A stretch of DNA of 64,000 nt from JAUIEH01 sp964483375 (lineage in GTDB: Bacteria > Pseudomonadota > Alphaproteobacteria > Caulobacterales > Maricaulaceae), in assembly GCA_964483375.1 (NCBI GenBank), contig CAZABJ010000004.1, positions 28,395-92,394 of the forward strand, read 5' to 3'. Made by a program: the position numbers and the translations under genes. Positions 16,378 to 25,150 of this stretch are shown here, one piece after another. The notes beneath the pieces are model-generated. The model searched no databases, was not told the origin of the DNA, and was given only the letters and a program-made list of their open reading frames with translations. Position 1 is the stretch's first letter; each line of letters starts with the position of its first letter.

Positions 16378-18633
16378 ATGAGCACCGACCTAATCGATCC
16401 GCCGGATCCCGGCCGCATCATCGACGAGCCTGTGGGCGACGCTTTGTCGAGCCGGTATTTGGCTTACGCGTTGTCGACCATCACCTCGCGCGCGCTGCCG
16501 GACGTGCGAGACGGGCTGAAGCCGGTGCAACGCCGCATCCTCTATGCGATGCGCGAGCTAAAGCTGAACCCCGACACGGCGTTCAAGAAATGCGCGAAAA
16601 TCGTGGGCGAGGTGATGGGCAACTATCACCCCCATGGCGACCAGGCGATTTATGACGCGCTCGCGCGGCTCGCCCAGGACTTCGCCCAGCGTTACCCGCT
16701 CGTCGACGGCCAGGGGAATTTCGGCAATGTGGACGGGGACCAGCCCGCGGCCATGCGCTACACCGAAGCGCGCCTCTCCGACGCCGCCCAAGCGCTGCTG
16801 GTCGGCATCGACCAGGGCGCGGTCGATTTTCGCGAAACCTATGACGGCGCGGATGAAGAACCCGCGGTTTTGCCCGCCGCCTATCCCAATCTGCTCGCCA
16901 ACGGGTCAACGGGCATCGCGGTGGGCATGGCGACCTCGATCCCGCCGCATAACGCCGCTGAGCTCATCGACGCTGCGCGGCTGTTGATCGAGGAACCCGC
17001 CATCGCCCCGGCCAAACTCGTTGACATCGTTCAGGGGCCGGACTTTCCCACGGGCGGCGAACTCGCCGAAGACCGCGCGGCCATCGAGGAGGCCTACGCC
17101 ACGGGGCGCGGTGCGTTCCGTGTGCGGGCGAAATGGAGCGTCGAGGAACTCAGCCGCGGGCAGTGGCGCGTGGTGGTCACCGAAATTCCGTATCAGGTGC
17201 AGAAGTCAAAACTGGTGGAGCGCCTGGCCGAACTCATCGAAACCCGCAAAGCCCCGCTTTTGGGCGATGTCCGGGACGAAAGCGCAGAAGACGTTCGGTT
17301 GGTGCTCGAGCCTAAGAGCCGTTCGGTCGAGCCGGGCATGCTCATGGAGTCCCTCTTCCGGCTAAGCGAGCTTGAGACGCGGTTTTCGCTGAACCTCAAT
17401 GTTCTCGACGAGACCGGCGCACCGCGCGTGATGGGACTGAAAGAGGCGCTGCAGGCCTTTCTCGCCCATCGGCGCGAGGTGCTCGAGCGTCGCTCTCGCC
17501 GGCGCCTTGAGAAGATCATCGACCGGCTGGAGGTGCTGGCCGGGTATCTCATCGCTTATCTCAACATCGACGAAGTCATCGCCATCATCCGGGAGGAGGA
17601 TGAGCCCAAGGCGGTGATGCAGCAGCGCTTCGCTCTCACCGAACGGCAGGTCGAGGCGATCCTCAATATGCGCCTGCGCGCGCTGCGCAAGCTCGAAGAA
17701 ATCGAGATCCGCAAGGAAGACCAGGCGCTCAAAGCCGAAAAGCGCGAGATCGAATCGCTTCTGGGCGATGTCGCCAAGCAATGGCGACGGGTGAGCGAAG
17801 AGCTCGCAGACACCCGCGCCTTGTTCGCGCCTGACACCGACCTTGGCCGTCGACGCACGCAGCTCGGGGCTGCGCCGGCGGCGACGGCTTCGGTGTCCGT
17901 CGAAGCGCTCGTCGCCCGTGAGCCGATCACGGTCGTCCTGTCGCACAAGGGGTGGATCCGCGCGCTTAAGGGCCGCGTGGACGACGTGAGCGATCTGAAA
18001 TTCAAAGATGGCGACGCAGCCGCGTTCGTGGTTCCGGCTGAAACCACCGACCGCGTCGTCTTGTTCGCCTCGGACGGCCGGTTCTTCACGCTGGGTTGCG
18101 ACAAGCTTCCCGGCGGTCGCGGCCAGGGCGAGCCGATCCGCTTGCATATCGAATTGCCCGACGACCACGCGCCGCTTGCGCTTTTCGTGCGCAAGCCGGG
18201 ACGGAAGCTGCTCGTCGCCTCTCGAGCGGGGCGCGGCTTTATTGCGCCTGAAGACGAGGTCGAAGCGTCTAAGCGTTCCGGCAAACAGGTGCTCAATCTC
18301 GACCCCGCCGAAGAGGCCGCGGCCTGCGTCGAGGCCGTCGGCGACCAAGTGGGCGTCATCGGCGACAACAAGAAGTTGCTCATTTTTCCGCTAGCCGACT
18401 TGCCGGAAATGGGTCGGGGGAAGGGCGTGCGGCTGCAAAGCTATCGGGGCGCGGCCCTTGCGGATGTGACCACGTTCGCAGCTGAGGATGGGCTGAGTTG
18501 GCTTGATGCGGGCGGTCGTCGGCAAAGCTGCCCGGAGTGGCGGGATTGGCTCGGCAAGCGCGCCCAAGCGGGAAAAACCGCGCCGCGCGGCTTCCCCCGG
18601 TCGGGCGTGTTTCGACCGCGGACGGGTTCTTAA
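16378..18633 (+). CDS. parC: DNA topoisomerase IV subunit A
   Basis: 751 residues. Decatenates daughter chromosomes with ParE. The N-terminal breakage-reunion domain contains ALSTITSRALPDVRDGLKPV and catalytic Tyr128 in AAMRYTEARLS. The C-terminal beta-pinwheel (about 515-720) has degenerate repeats such as GRGQGEPIRL and GRGKGVRLQSY. Length and the weak pinwheel favour ParC over GyrA; no GyrA-box (QRRGGKG) is seen. In the quinolone-binding helix (HPHGDQAIYDAL) residue 89 is Gln where susceptible ParC/GyrA proteins have Ser. parE is not in the window. Confidence 0.93.
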   Translation: MSTDLIDPPDPGRIIDEPVGDALSSRYLAYALSTITSRALPDVRDGLKPVQRRILYAMRELKLNPDTAFKKCAKIVGEVMGNYHPHGDQAIYDALARLAQDFAQRYPLVDGQGNFGNVDGDQPAAMRYTEARLSDAAQALLVGIDQGAVDFRETYDGADEEPAVLPAAYPNLLANGSTGIAVGMATSIPPHNAAELIDAARLLIEEPAIAPAKLVDIVQGPDFPTGGELAEDRAAIEEAYATGRGAFRVRAKWSVEELSRGQWRVVVTEIPYQVQKSKLVERLAELIETRKAPLLGDVRDESAEDVRLVLEPKSRSVEPGMLMESLFRLSELETRFSLNLNVLDETGAPRVMGLKEALQAFLAHRREVLERRSRRRLEKIIDRLEVLAGYLIAYLNIDEVIAIIREEDEPKAVMQQRFALTERQVEAILNMRLRALRKLEEIEIRKEDQALKAEKREIESLLGDVAKQWRRVSEELADTRALFAPDTDLGRRRTQLGAAPAATASVSVEALVAREPITVVLSHKGWIRALKGRVDDVSDLKFKDGDAAAFVVPAETTDRVVLFASDGRFFTLGCDKLPGGRGQGEPIRLHIELPDDHAPLALFVRKPGRKLLVASRAGRGFIAPEDEVEASKRSGKQVLNLDPAEEAAACVEAVGDQVGVIGDNKKLLIFPLADLPEMGRGKGVRLQSYRGAALADVTTFAAEDGLSWLDAGGRRQSCPEWRDWLGKRAQAGKTAPRGFPRSGVFRPRTGS

Positions 18634-18721
18634 CGCGTTTGCGGTAGACACAAAGCGCTCCACCGGCTCGACGTGACGCGAGAATGGAGTCATTTTCCGC
18701 CATCGCGCAGGGAGTCGTGTG

Positions 18722-19291
18722 ATGAACCTTGTTTGGATCCTTCTCGGCGTCGTCGTCGTCGCCGTTTTCGCCATTATTCTCATCTACAATCGGCTGGTCG
18801 CGCTGCGGCAAACCTGCAATCAGGCTTGGGGCGACATCGACGTCCAGCTCAAACAGCGCCACGACTTGGTGCCCAATCTCGTCGAGACGGTGAAGGGCTA
18901 TGCCAGCCATGAGCGGGAAACCCTCGAGGCGGTGATCCAGGCGCGGAACGCCGCCGTGGATTCCGGCGCGGATTTAAAAGAGCAGGCTCAAGCCGAGAAC
19001 ATGCTCACCGGCGCGCTTCGCCGGTTGTTCGCGCTGGCCGAAGCCTATCCGGATCTCAAGGCCAACCAGAACTTCCTGCAGCTGCAGGCCGAATTGGCGG
19101 ATCTGGAGAACAAAATCGCCGCCGCCCGCCGGTTCTTCAACAACGCGGTCGCCGAGTACAATACCGCGCAGGAGCAGTTCCCCGCGGTGTTGTTGGCCAA
19201 CGCCTTCGGGTTCCGACAGCGGGACTTCTTCGAGGTGGCCGCCGCGGATCGCGCGGTTGTGGAGCGTCCTCCCCAAGTGTCCTTCGAGTAG
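18722..19291 (+). CDS. lemA: LemA family protein
   Basis: 189 residues from the ATG at 18722. One N-terminal transmembrane segment (about 3-24, WILLGVVVVAVFAIILIY) is followed by the LemA helical domain: YNRLVALRQTCNQAWGDIDVQLKQR, then RHDLVPNLVETVKGYA, and AVAEYN near the C-terminus. Membrane-anchored protein of unknown biochemical role, often paired with M48 or TPM-domain proteins, as here. It is 18 bases ahead of the peptidase gene. Confidence 0.92.
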   Translation: MNLVWILLGVVVVAVFAIILIYNRLVALRQTCNQAWGDIDVQLKQRHDLVPNLVETVKGYASHERETLEAVIQARNAAVDSGADLKEQAQAENMLTGALRRLFALAEAYPDLKANQNFLQLQAELADLENKIAAARRFFNNAVAEYNTAQEQFPAVLLANAFGFRQRDFFEVAAADRAVVERPPQVSFE

Positions 19292-19309
19292 ACGCGACGG
19301 ACGCGGGCC

Positions 19310-20284
19310 ATGGCGGTGCAGGCGGTCGGGCTCCGCACATACATTTGGAACAATAACGCGAAGTCGATCCTTCTCCTGGTGCTGTTCCCGCTTCTGGTGA
19401 TGGCGGTGGCCTTCGCGCTGATGGTCGTGTTTCAGGCCTATGCCGGGGCGGAGGATGTGGACGTCGGCCTCGCCGCGGCATGGGCGGATATGCCCGCAGC
19501 GGCATCCGTGGCGCTGGTGGGGTCGGGCGTCTGGTACGCCGTCGCCGCGCTCGGCCATCAAGGGATGATCGACGCCGCGACAGGCGCCCGGCGCGTTGAG
19601 CGCGGCCAGGAGCCGGAACTCTACAATCTCTTGGAGAACCTCTGCATAAGCCGCGGCCTTCCGATGCCGCGTCTACGGATCATCGAAACCGACGCGCGCA
19701 ACGCGTTTGCAAGCGGCTTGAGCGATGAAACCTACGCCGTCACGGTGACCCGCGGCTTAATGCAGGGGCTTGAAGCCGACGAGCTTGAAGCCGTCTTGGC
19801 GCATGAGCTCACCCATATTCGCAATCGGGACGTCCGCTTGCTCGTGGTCGCCGCGGTGTTTGTCGGCGTCATCGGTTTCTTTGCGGAGCTCGCTTTTCGG
19901 AACATGTTCCGCGTGAACCTGCCGCGCTCGGACCGTCACCGGCGATCGGGCGGGGGCAATGCGGCGTTGTTGCTGGCGATTGCGATCGGGATACTCGCGG
20001 TCGCCTATCTGTTCGCTGTGATCGTCCGATTTGCGCTGTCGCGGCGGCGCGAATACCTCGCTGACGCCGGTGCGGCGGAGTTGACCAAGAACCCTGACGC
20101 CATGGCGCGCGCCTTGGAGAAGGTCGCCGGCCGCAGCGACGTGTCGCGCGCGCCGACCGAAGTCCGGGAGATGTTCTTGGAACACAAAGCGTCGGGCTTT
20201 GCTGGGATGCTCGCCACCCATCCGCCGATTGAAAAGCGCATCGAGGCGTTGCGCAGCTATGGCGGCGCGCTCGCGCCGACGTGA
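19310..20284 (+). CDS. M48-family membrane metalloprotease (HtpX-like)
   Basis: 324 residues. Membrane protease with two N-terminal transmembrane segments (about 18-41 and 63-83), then the zinc motif HELTH (165-169) and the third ligand in REYLADAGA. A further hydrophobic pair (about 175-195 and 220-240) flanks a basic loop. HtpX-type enzymes degrade damaged membrane proteins; that role is inferred from the family. Organised with lemA as a two-gene operon, an arrangement repeatedly seen in Proteobacteria. Confidence 0.9.
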   Translation: MAVQAVGLRTYIWNNNAKSILLLVLFPLLVMAVAFALMVVFQAYAGAEDVDVGLAAAWADMPAAASVALVGSGVWYAVAALGHQGMIDAATGARRVERGQEPELYNLLENLCISRGLPMPRLRIIETDARNAFASGLSDETYAVTVTRGLMQGLEADELEAVLAHELTHIRNRDVRLLVVAAVFVGVIGFFAELAFRNMFRVNLPRSDRHRRSGGGNAALLLAIAIGILAVAYLFAVIVRFALSRRREYLADAGAAELTKNPDAMARALEKVAGRSDVSRAPTEVREMFLEHKASGFAGMLATHPPIEKRIEALRSYGGALAPT

Positions 20285-20355
20285 GCGAATTGCGGCTTGA
20301 ATGCGGCCGCGCGGCCCCGACTTAAGAGACAACGCACCAAGCAAAGGAGGCGCGC

Positions 20356-21105
20356 ATGTCGACGCAGGCCCCGTTTCAGCTCTATTATTGGCCCACGCCA
20401 AACGGCAAAAAGATCACGATCGCACTTGAGGAGCTTGACCTCCCCTATGAGGTCCACCCCGTCAACATTGGCGTAGGCGACCAATTCAAGCCTGATTTTC
20501 TCAAGATCAGCCCAAACAACAAGATGCCCGCACTGATCGATCCGGAAGGTCCTGGCGGCGCTCCCATCTCAATCTTCGAATCCGGCGCTATCCTGCAGTA
20601 TCTGGGTCGGAAAACCGGACGGCTCTATCCGCAGGAGGAGCGCGCGCGCGTCGATGTGGAACAATGGCTGTTCTGGCAAGTGGGCGGGCTGGGCCCGATG
20701 GCGGGTCAGACCCATCATTTCCGGAATTACGCGCCGAAAATCGTTTCTGACGACGCGGAGATCGCCTATGGGCGGGAGCGCTACATCAATGAAACCAACC
20801 GCCTCTACGGCGTTCTGGACGTGCGGCTCTCCGATGGGCGGGACTATGTCGCCGGCGCCTTCTCCATCGCCGATATCGCGATTTGGCCCTGGGTGCTGCC
20901 CGAGAAGCAGGGGCAGACCATAGCCGATTTCCCGCATCTCGCCGCGTGGGTTGAGCGGGTAGGGGAAAGGCCGGCGGTGCGGCGTGGCAATGCGGTGAAA
21001 GTCGCAAAGAGCCTCGATATCGCCGGTTCGGACCAAACTTCAAAACTTGCGCGCGACGTGTTGTTTGGTCAAAGGGCCCGGCCCAAGGTTGAAAAGGCGG
21101 ACTAG
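20356..21105 (+). CDS. Nu-class glutathione transferase (YfcG/YghU-like)
   Basis: 249 residues from an ATG preceded by a strong AAAGGAGG site. The N-terminal thioredoxin-like domain starts FQLYYWPTPNGKKITIALEEL, with the TPNG motif that binds glutathione in the Nu class, then SPNNKMPALIDP and FESGAILQYLGRK. The helical domain includes QWLFWQVGGLGPMAGQ, diagnostic of YfcG/YghU-type enzymes that reduce disulfides. The C-terminus carries a charged tail. It appears monocistronic. Confidence 0.9.
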   Translation: MSTQAPFQLYYWPTPNGKKITIALEELDLPYEVHPVNIGVGDQFKPDFLKISPNNKMPALIDPEGPGGAPISIFESGAILQYLGRKTGRLYPQEERARVDVEQWLFWQVGGLGPMAGQTHHFRNYAPKIVSDDAEIAYGRERYINETNRLYGVLDVRLSDGRDYVAGAFSIADIAIWPWVLPEKQGQTIADFPHLAAWVERVGERPAVRRGNAVKVAKSLDIAGSDQTSKLARDVLFGQRARPKVEKAD

Positions 21106-21677
21106 AGATTGGGGCCGGCTTGGTGATGGTGCGGTTCCGCATCGTCTCTGGTCCGGCTTAATCCTAGCTTCTGCAGCCAGCGGCGACGGGACGGCTCCCG
21201 CCTAAGTCACGCGATTGCGCTCGGCGGGGAGAGCCTCCGCCGGGCCAGTCGGTGAGGCGCGTGGGAACAGCGTGCGCCGCCTGCTGGGTCGCTGAGGCTC
21301 TTTCGGGCTGACCCCGTTTGTCGGACGAAGCGTGCGCGCGATCGTGCTGTCCGTGTGCGCCCCCATCGCGTCCTGGGCGGCGGCGGGAGGTGTCGGTGTC
21401 GCTCAGAACCCAGACAATGGGCGCAATGACGAAGCCCGCGCCCGCCGCGCTGTCCTGGCGGCCCCGGGGAACGCGGAGGCGTGGCCGGGTTCGACCATTT
21501 GTTGGATAAAACGGCGCGACGAATATTTTTGGGTTCTTCTGGATCACTTTAACTTCATCGAAACGACGACCTTTGAATTCTCTTGGGGAAGGCGAGACGG
21601 AGATCCCGGCTCGCAGGTGGGGCCGGTCCGGCGCAGGGAACGCCGTCGGCGCAGTTCAAGAGTGAGAGTCGCCGATC
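21106..21677. other. Intergenic region, no convincing gene
   Basis: About 570 bases between the Nu-class transferase and the Sel1-repeat gene. A plus-strand frame from 21332 begins with a signal-peptide-like stretch but loses protein-like character after about 55 codons. It could be a decayed 5' part of a Sel1 protein or noise. The last 200 bases are visibly less GC-rich. No RNA gene or repeat is recognised. Confidence 0.4.
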
Positions 21678-21974
21678 ATGATCGCTGTTCAGTATGCTGA
21701 CCGTAGAGCCGATATCGCCCCAGCCGACGCTCAAGAGAGCGGAGATGCGACGGCGGAAGACCTGTATCGCTTGGGACTGTCGTTTTCGACCGGGCAGGGA
21801 GCGCCGCTCGACTATGTGCAGGCGCACAAATGGTTCAACCTCGCCGCTATGATGGGGTCGGCGGCTGCGAAGGAATACCGCAAAGAGGTCGCTGAGCACA
21901 TGGCCTCCTCGGAGATCGCCGCGGCTCAGCGCCTCGCGCGGGAATGGCTGGCCGAACGTCCGAAAGCGGCGTAA
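21678..21974 (+). CDS. Small Sel1-repeat protein
   Basis: 98 residues with a single Sel1-type TPR: EDLYRLGLSFSTGQG followed by DYVQAHKWFNLAAMMGSAAAKEYR. The C-terminal helix (SEIAAAQRLAREWL) matches short Sel1 proteins found across Alphaproteobacteria. Sel1 repeats mediate protein contacts; the partner is unknown. There is no signal peptide. An intrinsic terminator follows 22 bases after the stop. Confidence 0.72.
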   Translation: MIAVQYADRRADIAPADAQESGDATAEDLYRLGLSFSTGQGAPLDYVQAHKWFNLAAMMGSAAAKEYRKEVAEHMASSEIAAAQRLAREWLAERPKAA

Positions 21975-21996
21975 CCCCCTTCCATCAGCAAACGGA

Positions 21997-22022
21997 AAAG
22001 CGGCGCTGCGGCGCCGTTTTTT
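21997..22022. terminator. Intrinsic terminator, bidirectional
   Basis: CGGCGC pairs with GCGCCG around a TGCG loop (22001-22016), followed by six T on the plus strand and preceded by AAAAG, giving a T-tract on the minus strand too. It can end both the Sel1-protein transcript and the convergent hfsD transcript. Confidence 0.8.
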
Positions 22023-22084
22023 GTGCCTGTCTTGCGGGGAAATCGCCGCAGTCGACGCCGCGGCGAGAAAGGCGACGAGAACGG

Positions 22085-22801
22085 CTAGTTCACATCGCCG
22101 TTGAGGTCATAGAAGAACCCGAAATCCACCGGCAGCGCGTCTCGGACATATTGCTGAACGAACAAGTTCACCTCGGCGATGGACGAGCGCGGCACGAACA
22201 CCACGTCATTGCGCTGAAGCGCGACGGGGTCGGCGTCCGCGCCGCGGCGCAGGCCCGCGCTCACGTCGACCACCCGCAGCATGGCGCCGCCTTGGGGCGC
22301 GCGGCGCAGAATGACCACATGACCTGAGGCGGCGGTGTTTCGAAAGCCGCCCGCCATCATAACGCCCTCAAGCGCGCCTGCGCCGGCGGGAAGGTCATAA
22401 ACGCCCGGTTCGCCCACTTCCCCGCCGACAAAAATCCGCTGCGACCCAAAGCCGATCGCCCGGAGCTCCAAATCGGGATCGCGCAGCTGGGCGGCCAGCG
22501 CCGCCTCAAGCGCGCGTTCCGCCTGCCCGACGGTGAGATCGGCGACCATAATCTCGCCCGACAACGGCGGAGAGATCCGACCGTCGGGGGCGACTTCAAG
22601 CTCAGCGTCGAGTTCCGGCGCGGTGAGCACGGTGAGCGCGAGCGTGTCGCCGGGATAGATGCGGTAGCTGGGGGCGTCGTCGCTCCAGGCTTGGAAGCGC
22701 CCCAGGGGAAAGTCCGGCGTGGAGACCGCGCGCGGACCCAAACACCCTGTGACAGCGCAGCATAAGACCAGAGCCGTGGCGGTCCTCAATGACGATTTCA
22801 T
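22085..22801 (-). CDS. hfsD: Polysaccharide export lipoprotein, HfsD (Wza) type
   Basis: 238 residues from the ATG at 22801; the open frame extends 25 codons further but the signal peptide defines this start. Lipoprotein signal with lipobox AVTG-C. Poly_export domain at about 48-125 (YRIYPGDTLALTV ... DGRISPPLSGEI) and one SLBB domain at about 126-210 (RIFVGGEVGEPGVYDL). The C-terminal IAEVNLFVQQYVRDALP is an amphipathic helix like the one Wza uses to cross the outer membrane. Predicted export pore for holdfast polysaccharide. Divergent from hfsA. Shorter than E. coli Wza, as is usual for HfsD-like proteins. Confidence 0.82.
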   Translation of the reverse strand: MKSSLRTATALVLCCAVTGCLGPRAVSTPDFPLGRFQAWSDDAPSYRIYPGDTLALTVLTAPELDAELEVAPDGRISPPLSGEIMVADLTVGQAERALEAALAAQLRDPDLELRAIGFGSQRIFVGGEVGEPGVYDLPAGAGALEGVMMAGGFRNTAASGHVVILRRAPQGGAMLRVVDVSAGLRRGADADPVALQRNDVVFVPRSSIAEVNLFVQQYVRDALPVDFGFFYDLNGDVN

Positions 22802-22866
22802 GAGACTTCGGCTCCCAGGAAAAAATCCGACAAAACGGAGGATATCCCTGAATGCATAAGGAAAAT

Positions 22867-22883
22867 TTAAGCACAACGCTTAA
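22867..22883. promoter_or_regulatory. Inverted repeat in divergent hfsD/hfsA promoter region
   Basis: TTAAGC (22867-22872) and GCTTAA (22878-22883) form a perfect dyad with a 5-base spacer, in the 141-base gap between divergent hfsD and hfsA. It sits in a local AT-rich patch. It resembles, but does not match, a CtrA box (TTAA-N7-TTAA), because the spacing here is N9. A regulator-binding site is inference. Confidence 0.4.
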
Positions 22884-22942
22884 GGTTGACGGGAAGGTCG
22901 CGCGGGCGGGGTCCGTGCGCGAAAACGCGGCGGGCGACGAAC

Positions 22943-24427
22943 ATGGTTCACGGCGGACAACGCGGCGACGCAAGCGAGGGCGGGGGGTGGTCTCAACTGC
23001 CCAACCTCCAGCTTTCCGACTTGGCGCTGATGCTGTGGCGCGAACGCTGGCTTATGGCGGCGGTGGGCGCTGGGGTTCTGGCGATCGGAACCGCTTTCAT
23101 CGTTTTCAGGCTTGAGACGACGTACGAGGCCGATGCGCGGGTTCTCGTGCTGTTGGACGACAGCTACTCGCCCAACCCGGTCGTCGGCGAACAATCTCGG
23201 CAGAGCTTTCAGACCCAAGAAACCGTCCAAGCGGAGATCGCCCTTCTTCAGTCGAACGAACTGAAAAACAGGGTGCTGCGCACGCCGGGGTTTGGTCCGT
23301 CGGCGATTTATCCCCGGCTTACGGCGCGCGGGAACGAAAATGCTGCGCGTCTGGAGGGGTTCGCCGCCCGGCTGATGTCGCGCAATTTCTGGACGGTGAT
23401 TTCGCCGAACTCGCCTGCGATCGACGTCTATTTCCGGCATGAAGATCCGGATATGTCCGCCATGGTGCTCAACCAGATTCTCGACGAGTATCAGGACTTC
23501 CGTCGCGAGCAGCTTCTAGACTTCGATGAACGCGGATTGGGCGCGGAGCGGGACGCCGCTGAGGCGCGGCTGTTGGAGCTGAATCGCGAGATCCAAGCGC
23601 TGCTGGCGGCGAACGATATCGGCGATTTTGATGGCGAACGCGCCGCAGCGCAGGAACGGGGAACAACGCTCGCAGACGCTCTTCTCGCCGCCCAAGCGGC
23701 GCGAGAGGCCGCGGAAAGCCAACTTGGGGCGCTGGCGCGGCGCGCCGAAGAAACCCCTGCGGAAATCACCCTTTATGTGGATGACAGCGCAAGCGAGCGC
23801 TTGCAGACTTTGCTGGTTGAGCGTGACGAGTTGTTGTCGCGCTACCTGCCTGAGAGCCGCCCGGTGCAAGCTGTCGAGCGTCGCATCGCGCAGCTTCAAG
23901 CATCCCTCCAAGAGGGCGGGGTGGAAGGCGGGCTCACCCGGCGCGGCGTTAATCCCGTGCGTCAGGCGCTCGACACCCAACGGCTGCAGCTTGAGGCTGA
24001 GGTGGCGTCCATGCGCCGGCGGGAGGCGGCTCTGACGCGTCAGCTGGATGAGAACCGCGCCCGCCAAATCCGGATCCAGGAGCTCGCCCCGGAATTCGAT
24101 CGCGTGGCCCGGGAACGCGCCGCTCTGGAATCAACGGTGCGCAGTCTCGCCGAACGCGAGGAGGCGGGCCGAACCAGACAAGCGATCGCCCGCGACGAGA
24201 ACGACAATGTGCGCATCATTCAACGCGCCATCGCGCCGATCGAAGGGTCGAGCCCCAGACGCTTGGCGTTTGTGGCGTTGGTGTTGCTCGCGGGCTTGTC
24301 GGCGTTGGCGGCGGGGTTGTTGCGGGGCGTGCTGAGGAAAGTCGCCCCCACCCGAAGCTCGGCCGCCCGGACGCTCGGCGTGCCCATCCTCGCGGTGATC
24401 GATGCTGACGCCGTTGCGGCGCGATGA
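22943..24427 (+). CDS. hfsA: Polysaccharide chain-length/co-polymerase protein, HfsA (Wzz) type
   Basis: 494 residues from the ATG at 22943. Inner-membrane Wzz/PCP protein that controls chain length and links to the export pore. First membrane segment near 36-55 (LMAAVGAGVLAIGTAFIVF), last near 450-470 (LAFVALVLLAGLSALAAGLL). Between them lies the periplasmic domain with long Ala/Glu/Arg-rich coiled coils (about 200-430) and the proline-containing SPNSPAIDVYF stretch. No ATPase domain is fused; the cytoplasmic partner is the next gene, as in Caulobacter hfsA-hfsB. The upstream ribosome site is weak. Confidence 0.83.
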   Translation: MVHGGQRGDASEGGGWSQLPNLQLSDLALMLWRERWLMAAVGAGVLAIGTAFIVFRLETTYEADARVLVLLDDSYSPNPVVGEQSRQSFQTQETVQAEIALLQSNELKNRVLRTPGFGPSAIYPRLTARGNENAARLEGFAARLMSRNFWTVISPNSPAIDVYFRHEDPDMSAMVLNQILDEYQDFRREQLLDFDERGLGAERDAAEARLLELNREIQALLAANDIGDFDGERAAAQERGTTLADALLAAQAAREAAESQLGALARRAEETPAEITLYVDDSASERLQTLLVERDELLSRYLPESRPVQAVERRIAQLQASLQEGGVEGGLTRRGVNPVRQALDTQRLQLEAEVASMRRREAALTRQLDENRARQIRIQELAPEFDRVARERAALESTVRSLAEREEAGRTRQAIARDENDNVRIIQRAIAPIEGSSPRRLAFVALVLLAGLSALAAGLLRGVLRKVAPTRSSAARTLGVPILAVIDADAVAAR

Positions 24428-24445
24428 GGGCGGGGGCGATCAGTC

Positions 24446-25144
24446 ATGACGCATAGCGATTTAAGCCAGCAACTCGGGACACTGACGCAACGGTTTGAAG
24501 CCGCAACGACGCCGGGCGGCCGAGGGCGCGTCATCGTCTTCATGTCCGCGCGGGAAGACGGACCCCGCGCGATGGTGGCCCGCGAGTTCGCGCGCCAAGT
24601 CGCGCGGACCGCAAAGCGCGGCGTGTGGCTCATCGATCTGGACCTGCACGCCAACACCCATTGTCGGGCGTTTTCTGAGCCGGAGACGGAGCGTCTTTGC
24701 GGCGCGCTCGGCGGAGCGTTCGATGCGACCCAAGGCGAGACGCCGTTCTGGAGCGTTCGCGACGCTCAGGACGCGCCGGTCGAGGGAGAGAACCGCTTCG
24801 TCACGCTGCGGCAGGTCGGCGCCCAGCGACTTTTCGTGTCTCACTTTAACGGGCGCGCCATGCGCGAGGGCTGGCGGGTGCGGATGCGGGACGCTCCGGA
24901 CTATTGGCGCGCCGTGCGCCAGGCGGCGGATCTCATCGTGGTTGACGCCCCCGCGCGCGCGCGCTCGGCGGTCGGGCTTACCGTTGCGCCGCGGGCGAAC
25001 GGGGTTGTCGTCGTCACCGCCGATCACGGCCCGGCGCTTGCTGAGGCGCGCAGGGTGATTGCTGAGATTGAAGGGCGCGGCGCGCGCTGCGAGGGCGCGG
25101 TCCTGTTGGGCGGCGTGGGGAGCGCGCGCGGCGAAGCGGCCTAA
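24446..25144 (+). CDS. hfsB: HfsB-like partner of Wzz protein with degenerate P-loop
   Basis: 232 residues, 18 bases after hfsA. It has the fold of a cytoplasmic tyrosine-autokinase/CpsD ATPase: Walker A-prime at VWLIDLDLHAN (60-70) and a Walker B-like LIVVDAPA (163-170). The Walker A position reads SAREDGPRAMVA (34-45), so the GKS/T lysine is missing. There is no tyrosine-rich tail. It is therefore probably a non-hydrolysing scaffold. Caulobacter HfsB is likewise described as a kinase-like protein needed for holdfast synthesis. Position between the Wzz gene and the polymerase gene supports the call. Confidence 0.75.
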   Translation: MTHSDLSQQLGTLTQRFEAATTPGGRGRVIVFMSAREDGPRAMVAREFARQVARTAKRGVWLIDLDLHANTHCRAFSEPETERLCGALGGAFDATQGETPFWSVRDAQDAPVEGENRFVTLRQVGAQRLFVSHFNGRAMREGWRVRMRDAPDYWRAVRQAADLIVVDAPARARSAVGLTVAPRANGVVVVTADHGPALAEARRVIAEIEGRGARCEGAVLLGGVGSARGEAA

Positions 25145-25150
25145 AGACCA

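Noticed and set aside
17362..18348. 328-codon minus-strand open frame inside parC
   Set aside because: Shadow frame opposite a well-conserved topoisomerase gene.
21332..21700. Possible secreted protein with signal-peptide-like start
   Set aside because: Protein character is lost after about 55 codons, no ribosome site, no family match, and it overlaps the Sel1 gene start.
22867..22883. Canonical CtrA box
   Set aside because: Spacing between the TTAA halves is nine bases, not seven, so only a generic dyad is claimed.
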